DNA from: Solanum dulcamara
Lineage: Eukaryota; Streptophyta; Magnoliopsida; Solanales; Solanaceae
Assembly (NCBI RefSeq): GCF_947179165.1
Contig: NC_077244.1
Location: 75,066,144 to 75,130,143, forward strand
Reading direction: 5' to 3'
DNA: 64,000 bases
Within the stretch, counting starts at the first letter, position 1, and every line of letters begins with the position of its first letter. Position numbers and translations under genes: made by a program. The notes beneath the pieces were generated by a model. The model saw only the letters and a list, made by a program, of their open reading frames with translations, was not told the origin of the DNA and made no database searches. Shown here piece by piece: positions 57,520 to 64,000 of this stretch.

Positions 57520-57915
57520 CCCTCCGGTCAATTCTATGTTTTTTTTAACTCACTTATTAAAGAAATACTAATTAAAAAGATAATTTGATTAAATTATTTT
57601 TATTTAAGTTTTAATTTTAATGTTAATATTGTTTTTCCAATCACACATTAATTTCTTCTCATTTTTGTGTTAACATTCATTTCTTTTTAATTAACCCAAA
57701 TCAATATTTCCTTCCCTGTCACTTATTTTTACTTGTCATGTTCCGTTTTTCAAAATATTAAATTAAATTAATTAATATTTTAAAATTTAAATAATCAAAA
57801 ACTAAATAAATAAGACTGTAAATTATCATTTTATTATATTAATTTGATTAAACAGATCTGAAATATTGACTAAATAACTTTAGAGAAAGTGACAAATCAA
57901 AGTGAGCGTCCATAT
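57520..57915. mobile_element. Two probable overlapping or adjacent Stowaway-type remnants
   Basis: GATCCCTCCGGTCAATTCTA at 57520 and TCCCTGTCACTTATTTTTAC at about 57713 look like left ends; GAGAAAGTGACAAATCAAAG at about 57882 looks like a right end. Boundaries are not settled. Confidence 0.35.
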
Positions 57916-58092
57916 AAATTTTTAGAACAATATTATAGTAAAAGGTTAAGATAGGAGTAAGAAGAAAAGGCAGAAGAATCGGGTCGGCAGTTTCTATAAC
58001 TCTCACTTCTCTCTGTTTTTATTTTTTTGCGACTTTTCGTTAGAGAGGTCGAAAAGGTACCTCTAAAACTTTTGATTTCGATCGGTAAAACA

Positions 58093-58806
58093 ATGGATTC
58101 CGATCAAAATTGTTCCTCTTTATGTAGCGAAACGCAACGTATTAATTGTTCAAAAGCGCAGAATTGTCTCTTAAAGATTCTCAAAATTATCTCCACTGTC
58201 CCACCACCACACAATAATAATACTCCACCTTCCCAAAAACTCAACGGATTTGCTGTTGACTTGAACATTGGTTTTAATTTACCGGCGGTTGATGAAAAGA
58301 GTCCCGTTGCGGCGGAGTGCGGCGGCGTTGATTTTGGGAAATGCTCTGACGATGAGGGTGAAGAGAAATCGCGTAAAAGTGTAGAAATTTTGCAGGTTGC
58401 GGTTTCTGAGAGGAGCGAATCAAAGGGGGAAGTGAAAGAGGAACAAGGATTCATGGGTTTGCTCATTGAAGCAGCAACATTGATATTTGGAGAGTTTAAA
58501 GACGAAATTCCGAAATCCGAATTAGAGATCCAGACGAGAACCTTCAAACTTGATAACTCCATAGAGAAATTAAAAATGGATGAACAGCACTACCACGAAG
58601 ACGTAAGTGCTACTAAACAGCAGCAGCTTAAACGAAGAAATAACGAGGAAGTTGTAGAAGATAAATCTTCATATCCGTTGGTTCGATCAAAAAGGGGTAG
58701 AATTCAGGTTTTGCCCAACAAATACCGAGACTCCATTCTCGAGCCATTGACGCCTTTATCGAGAATCCGATCAACCTTTGTACCTAACAGACGGCGGTCA
58801 AAGTAG
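58093..58806 (+). CDS. Unknown plant protein with EAR-like motif and basic C-terminus, one exon
   Basis: A 237-residue frame from the first in-frame ATG (AACAATGGAT context); the frame is open for 22 codons before it without an ATG. I do not recognise the protein. The first third is Ser/Cys/Asn-rich and includes VDLNIGFNLP (about residues 55-64), an EAR-like DLNxxxxLP stretch of the kind found in transcriptional repressors. The middle is acidic (SDDEGEEKSRKS). A short conserved-looking segment GFMGLLIEAATLIFGEF follows. The C-terminus is basic, with QLKRRNNEE, then YPLVRSKRGRIQVLPNKYRD and FVPNRRRSK, which includes likely nuclear localisation signals. Base and codon use are clearly coding compared with the flanks. 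A nuclear regulatory role is inferred only from these motifs. An unseen 3' intron is possible but not needed, since TAG follows directly. Confidence 0.75.
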   Translation: MDSDQNCSSLCSETQRINCSKAQNCLLKILKIISTVPPPHNNNTPPSQKLNGFAVDLNIGFNLPAVDEKSPVAAECGGVDFGKCSDDEGEEKSRKSVEILQVAVSERSESKGEVKEEQGFMGLLIEAATLIFGEFKDEIPKSELEIQTRTFKLDNSIEKLKMDEQHYHEDVSATKQQQLKRRNNEEVVEDKSSYPLVRSKRGRIQVLPNKYRDSILEPLTPLSRIRSTFVPNRRRSK

Positions 58807-59599
58807 TAAGTTAGATGGATCACTCAATTTTCCGGTGAAGTTTTTACCTTTTTATTTTTTTTTAATTTAAATTTTAAGCTATGTAGACTATTAGTAGTAA
58901 TTGAAGAGTCTTAAGGGGAATTTTGCTCAAGTTTTAGGCTTCTCGAATCTTGTATAAGTTGAACTAGTTTACAATTCTAGTTTCAAATTTTGGTCCCTTT
59001 TGGACTTTGGAGATTAACTTTGCTCACATTATCGATTCTAGTTATTAAACAAGAGAGTTGTGGTAGGCATTGACAGCCAGCGTAACTTTACTTAATGTGT
59101 TATGAATTCTTACCATACAGAATACGTAGGGACGTGCTCACCTAGACCCGCGTTAACAATAGCTAAAATTATTCCAATTTGATTAGGAAGGTTTATTTGA
59201 AACGAGGCTCTCTTTATATGGACTTAGACAATCTTTCTTTGTGAGTTAGTTTAGATCCATTTCTTTACACTATTGTAGGTGATTTGTGTTCATTGTGTTA
59301 CAAGTTGGAACATTTGAAAACGTCTATATTTGTTGGTCAAACTAGGTTTCAATTTTAATGTTCGACAAGGCAAAAAAGGACATTCAAAGTCGAGATTTAT
59401 TGTACTCTTGATTGGGGGCAAAAAAGTAGTCTCTGTTTTGAGGTTTCACAAAGCACTGCCTTTAGGTGCTTAGTTCTTACTATCGCGAGGGCATTGTGTT
59501 GGATTTATAAGACTAGTAAATTGTGGTAGCATAGTAACATAGAATGATACAAGTTTATGAAAAAGATGCACAATAAATAGTGCAACAAAAAATGCTGAG
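58807..59599. other. 3' flank of the 58093 gene and intergenic DNA
   Basis: The first ~200 bp should be 3' UTR. Further on no gene is seen. Confidence 0.45.
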
Positions 59600-59695
59600 A
59601 CCGGCTATATCGGAATGCGATCCTACCTGACATGAATTCAAATTAATCGAACCTCAATACAGATATTAGATACCGAATAAAAAATAAAAAAAAGA
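59600..59695 (+). mobile_element. Possible SINE 3' fragment with A-rich tail
   Basis: GACCGGCTATATCGGAATGC ... AATACAGATATTAGATACCG and an A-rich end (AATAAAAAATAAAAAAAAG) resemble the 3' half of a Solanaceae SINE ('ggtaccggacaccgggtg...aaaaa'). The 5' tRNA-related half was not found. Confidence 0.4.
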
Positions 59696-59907
59696 ATCTG
59701 ATAATGTGAATCATTTTAGGAAGAATATTATATTCGAAGAGTTATTGAATATAGAAAGTAATGTTTTCTTAAATAGACAATTAAAATAAAATATGTTATG
59801 AAATAATAAAAAGAAGAATATTATAGAGAGAAGAAATAATAATTCTTTTTTCTCTTGAGTGATGTCCTACCACGAATAAAAATCCTTTTATTTATAGAAA
59901 AAAACTA

Positions 59908-60160
59908 TTCCTTCCGTCCCATTTTAGTTGTTATGTTGCGTTTTTCGAAAGTCAATTTGATTAATTTTAAATTTAAATTATATTACTTTAACTCAATATT
60001 ATAAAGTAAAAAATTATATATACAAAAACTATACGAAAAGTACTATAACTTATAATTTTTTTTATATCAATATGATAAAAAAATATGTCTTAAAATGTTA
60101 GTCAAAGTTCATATAACTTGACTCTAAAAAAAAATAACTATAACAACTAAAATGGAACGA
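59908..60160. mobile_element. Stowaway-type MITE
   Basis: TTCCTTCCGTCCCATTTTAG at the left and CTAAAATGGAACGATGATT at the right are inverted. Related to 55145-55400. Confidence 0.7.
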
Positions 60161-60424
60161 TGATTCAAGGGCTAAAGCTTCTCTCAGTAGAATCCCTTCT
60201 CTACACTCGACTTAAAGAAACCTACGAACTCTCTGATAAGCAAACTATCAAGGAAGTAATTTGGTCAATAACTAATGCTAACTTTTCTGAAAAAAAAACA
60301 AAAAACAAAATAGATTTTCATTATAATATAACAAATATATTAATAACAAAATCTACGAGCAAATCCGTGTCGCAACGACCTAGCGCCCATTTGAATGGCA
60401 AAACCAACTTAAAGTCTCTTTTTA

Positions 60425-60770
60425 GCTTTTGAACGTGTTTGCCTAATGCTAACTTTAAGCCATAAAGTTCTTAAAATCAGTTAAAAATGAAAAGTTATGA
60501 TTTCTAACTTTTTTTTTCCTAAGTGCTTAAAGTCATTTTGTTTGACCATGAAAATTACTTTTATATCCCTTATATTTTAACTAAATTCTCAAACTATCCT
60601 TTTTATTCTTTTAACCCAAAAATTCAAACACTATTTTCAACATAAACACTTTTATCCAAACACTCAACTACTTATTTATAAAAATAACTTTCAGCACTTC
60701 AAAGTTCTAAAAACACTTCATACATAAAAGTTATTTTTTTTTAATCCCATCCAAACGTGCTCCTAGATTA
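60425..60770. mobile_element. Probable hAT-type MITE
   Basis: AGCTTTTGAACGTGTTTGCC at the left and CCATCCAAACGTGCTCCTAG at the right form imperfect inverted ends, with several AAAGTCATTTTGTTTGACC-like phrases inside. Exact limits are uncertain. Confidence 0.4.
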
Positions 60771-60901
60771 GGCTACTGTTCACCAAAAATACGAGAATAC
60801 CGTGTTTTTTTTTTTTTGAAGTCAAGCTTTGAAATAGCAAGACAACGGTGATGTAAGCAGTGCAGTCCATATCATTTATTTATTTTTGGAGTCTAACTAA
60901 T

Positions 60902-61170
60902 AGTCCGTTTGAATTAGTTTATATGTTATTGATAAATTGTTTCAGTTTTTTTTAAGTGTTTGACGAATTAATTTAAAGTTATTTTGTGTTTAAAATAAAT
61001 CTAAAAAAATAATTGAATCTATTTGATTTAACTTATCTAAAGTAACTTATAAGCTGAAAATAACTTATAAATCAAAAAAATAAATTAGGCTACCCCAATT
61101 TTTTTTTTTAAAATTTAATAAATTATTTTCGCCTTATAAACTATTTTAAATAAGCTAAGCACCCAGTTCT
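60902..61170. mobile_element. hAT-type MITE, relative of 53985-54245
   Basis: Starts GTCCGTTTGAATTAGTTTAT and shares AAGTGTTTGACGAATTAATT, TTAAAGTTATTTTGTGTTTA and AACTTATAAGCTGAAAATAA with 53985-54245. The right end (AAATAAGCTAAGCACCCAG) is worn. Confidence 0.5.
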
Positions 61171-61422
61171 GTGTTTTTCACTCCTCCTTGCTCCCCCTTT
61201 TGTATCCAAATGACTTGAACTTTCAATATACATTATTAATTAGGTTTGATTTCATATACTGCAATTAAAAAAATAAAATTCTCTAACTATTTCTCGAAGG
61301 AAATTACGCACAAGGAGCACCCTTTGGACCAAGAAGGAAAATTTGCCAATAGAAGACTTTGACTGGAAATTTTGTTGATTAAGTCGTCAAACCCATTTAT
61401 TCAATCACATGTCTTATATACA

Positions 61423-61605
61423 CTACAAGAAAAATATAAATTCCGTAAAAATTTATCTGAAAATGATAGAGAAGAGTTCACATGTAATCTAATTTTCTAT
61501 GACTTTTTCTACCAAATAAAATCCGATGAAAAATGTATATTTTTTTCTACCGAAACAAATTCGACAGACAATCTCCGTAAGGTAATTATTACTCGGGGAA
61601 TTTAA
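61423..61605 (+). mobile_element. CACTA (En/Spm) transposon terminus
   Basis: CACTACAAGAAAAATATAAA at 61423 is the standard CACTA terminal sequence of Solanaceae. The following ~180 bp with ATTCCGTAAAAATTTATCTG and TACCGAAACAAATTCGACAG looks like the subterminal repeat zone. The opposite end (CTTGTAGTG) was not seen before the window end, so the element is either cut by the window or truncated. No transposase was recognised. Confidence 0.55.
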
Positions 61606-62852
61606 ATTCACATGTTGGTTACCTACAAACTTTTATGCATGATATTTTTGATAAAAAATAATAAAAACATGAAATATTCTTGCAAATTTTCAGCAGGTAT
61701 CTACTCATAAAACGGAATATTTTTATGAAACAAACTAAAAAATAAAATAATACAATCAAATTGAAATTGAGGGAGTACATTTTTATTTTTGTAAAAAACA
61801 ATTACTTTTTTTATCTTTGATATATTATTTTTATGGTTGTATAAATGTCATATTGTGTTTAAGATCATAATTGTTACAAATTTTTCTTTGTAGGCATTGG
61901 ACATGAATAGGATAATATTTGAAAAATCATATAATTTTAAAATTAAATTGAATAAAATATTTGAAATGTTTGAACATCCATTTCATTTGAAATATGTAAA
62001 AGTTATGTAGTTTATTTATATACTTAAAAGCTGGTTCAAACTTGTGTGTGTAGTTTTTTTTTTCCTAGTTTGGAGTGAATGACCAAATAATTATTAGAAT
62101 TTTCTTTTTGAAAAAAGCAAAATATTATGTCAAAATATACTTTAATATTCTTTAATTCGTTAAATGTCTTCCCATAAAATGAAAATCTGAAAATAATTAA
62201 AAAAGGAGTTAGGAAAATAAAAATAACAAATTATTTATCATACAATAGTTAAATATATTTATTATTATAATAATTGAGATTTTAATGCCATGCCACGTAC
62301 ATTTAAATGGCATAGAATACATCTATTGAGGGTTTTATTGGAAGAATCAAGGCTAACCATTATTCGTGATAGAATTGTTATATTTTTTAATTTTTTTTTA
62401 GTAGGCGGGTTTGGTGAGTTGATGCAATTAAATGTTTCAAATTGGTTTGTTGAGTTAATTGGTACAATGAATAAAATATATTCTTTGAGTTTGTATTGAT
62501 GTAAATTGAATCCCAATTATTATTATGTGGTTGATTTTTGTTAACCTAAACTTATGTTTGCTACCAAGTCATGCCCATAAGTTGTTTGCTTAAATGTTTA
62601 ATCGGAGCATGTGAGCTCACATTACCTCAATCCTAACACGAACTCCATACTGTATTATTTATAGTTGGAATTTTGATATGCACCTGAAATTATTGGCGCT
62701 TGGAACATTGCAAAGCTGCCATGAAAGTACTCAACGGGTACTACTTCCTTGCCTCTATAACTACATTCATTCTCCTTTGTTGAAGGTTTCGTTTACTACA
62801 TTTTAACCTTTTGTTTGCGTTGTTGGTGATAAAACATCATTTATTGGACAGG
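61606..62852. other. AT-rich DNA, possibly inside the CACTA element
   Basis: No gene is seen. It is less AT-rich after about 62530. Confidence 0.4.
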
Positions 62853-62934
62853 CCACGCTTAAAGCCTATCACAGAAGATCCAACAAATAAAAGAATCCGT
62901 TACATGATTTTCTCAGAAAAAGTAAAACCCCCAG
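62853..62934 (+). pseudogene. Possible isolated exon or gene fragment of unknown identity
   Basis: Between an acceptor-like TTATTGGACAG and a donor-like CCAG|GTAAATG, an 82-bp stretch translates as [20 protein letters not shown] then SEKVKPP. It has coding-like composition. I do not recognise it and could not link it to a second exon. A second stretch at about 63056-63115 (EHEHLWQRRQFMTWKTKSA) may belong to the same fragment. Confidence 0.25.
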
Positions 62935-64000
62935 GTAAATGACGTTAAACATTTGTTTTTATGTTACTTGTGAAATTTCCTTTCAATTAAGATTGAGAGT
63001 TTTAACATCTTTCATGCATGGAAGCAGCTTCTTGTTATTTCTCCAATCAAAACCTGAGCATGAGCATTTGTGGCAACGACGACAATTCATGACTTGGAAA
63101 ACAAAATCTGCTATGGGGACACCATAATGGTGCGATAAAAAGGAAAAGAGAAGCAACTAATGAGTTTATTAACATATAATACAAAGACTTAGAATATCTT
63201 GATTCTCATTAATGAAAAATTGGCATCTTATAGGCTGATCAGATTGTTGTCGGCTAAAATTTATTACGTTCATTGCCAACTTTGGCAAGATAATGTGGGA
63301 TTACAGTTCATGGCATGCCTTGATTTAGATAAACTAGACTGGAAACTCATGTCTGCCTTTTCACATTCTTAATCAGATGTGTTCTTCTGAATCTTACCTT
63401 TCCTTGCCTCTCTTGTTCTTTTCGGGCTTCATGAAAAACAATCAGAAAGCACAAAGCTCTTGGAATAGGAGTTATTGTCTTCTTTTATATATTTATGTTT
63501 AGCAGTTTTGATCTTCCATTTTAAGGTCATTGTTGGTATCATCTTGCTTTAAGGAATGGATACTTTTGCTTTAGTTTCTGACTTCCTGTTCAGACAATTC
63601 AAGATGCGTCATGGGCTCTAATTGCAGGAATTTAGATAAATGGTGTATTGCTTCAGCATGCTACTCTCTGCTTGGTATAGGCCTCCTTCCTTTCCAAACT
63701 AAAACAAGGTTGTGTTTGGATATTGTCTGTGTCAAATTGTTCTCAACCAATTATTGGTTGCAGGAAATTTTATTTAACAAATTGTTTTTAAGTAACTTTG
63801 TTACTCATTCACTAATCATTATGAAGGCTCGTCATCTATTTCTGTTACTTGTGATTCTGTTCATTTTTTGTATTGTTTCTCATCATACTCTCATTCATGT
63901 GTCGTACCCTAGGAGCCACTGTTATAACTTTGGATGTCTAATGCTGGTAACATTCCGGCTACTCTCACCTACAACATCTTGCTAATTTGCCTACTTTTTT
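62935..64000. other. Right edge: less AT-rich DNA without a resolved gene
   Basis: Composition here is closer to introns or UTRs of a gene than to the repeat-rich DNA to the left. The open frame at 63611-63985 is hydrophobic and Leu/Ser-rich but has no domain I know. This could be introns of a gene that continues beyond the window. Confidence 0.35.

Noticed and set aside
58027..58092. Upstream extension of the 58093 gene starting at a TTG
   Set aside because: There is no ATG in this stretch; plant translation should start at 58093.
58104..58562. 152-residue minus-strand frame
   Set aside because: Shadow of the plus-strand gene at 58093-58806, which has the better composition and start context.

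Overview
The window is AT-rich plant nuclear DNA, almost certainly from a Solanaceae species and probably Solanum or a close relative. Evidence: intron-containing plant genes; RTE-type LINE and SINE tails of the kind ending in a (GTT)n run; Copia and Gypsy retrotransposons; many Stowaway, hAT and Mutator MITEs; long intergenic stretches. Five protein-coding genes are supported, plus one tRNA-like locus and transposon remnants. Exon boundaries were read by eye from frame, splice signals and remembered family sequences; nothing was searched or aligned by program.

Layout. 1-421: 5' part of a minus-strand DUF868 gene. 422-11552: gene-free, holding a deleted Mutator element with a 9-bp target duplication (687-3008), a 1.1-kb foldback element (4741-5866), Stowaway MITEs and a short SINE/RTE tail with a 19-bp duplication. 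11553-23778 (minus): a nine-exon gene for a two-domain histidine-phosphatase protein of the 2-carboxyarabinitol-1-phosphatase type. Its 8.1-kb first intron contains a Copia element, which in turn carries a Gypsy LTR and a SINE/RTE tail. 23779-32700: repeats, including a decayed RTE LINE (26385-28656, minus). 32819-34123 (plus): intronless arogenate/prephenate dehydratase gene with a TATA box and MYB-type AC elements. 34124-44700: gene-free, with two copies of a tRNA-like hAT MITE (one copy lies before the dehydratase gene) and an inverted pair of a second hAT MITE. 44801-45618 (plus): three-exon phytosulfokine precursor gene. 45850-58000: MITE-rich, with a tRNA-Leu(AAG)-like locus (49546-49620, minus) and a third copy of the second hAT family. 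58093-58806 (plus): one-exon gene of unknown function. 58807-64000: MITEs, a CACTA transposon end at 61423 and a poorly resolved right edge with one possible exon.

The genes do not form a pathway. The dehydratase serves plastid phenylalanine synthesis, the phosphatase-like protein is expected in plastid sugar-phosphate metabolism, and phytosulfokine is a secreted growth peptide. I found no wholly new system. The most unusual items are the hAT MITE with internal Pol III-like boxes, the tRNA-like locus whose flanks extend its acceptor stem, the nested retroelements inside a gene that still reads intact, and a GC-AG intron in that gene.
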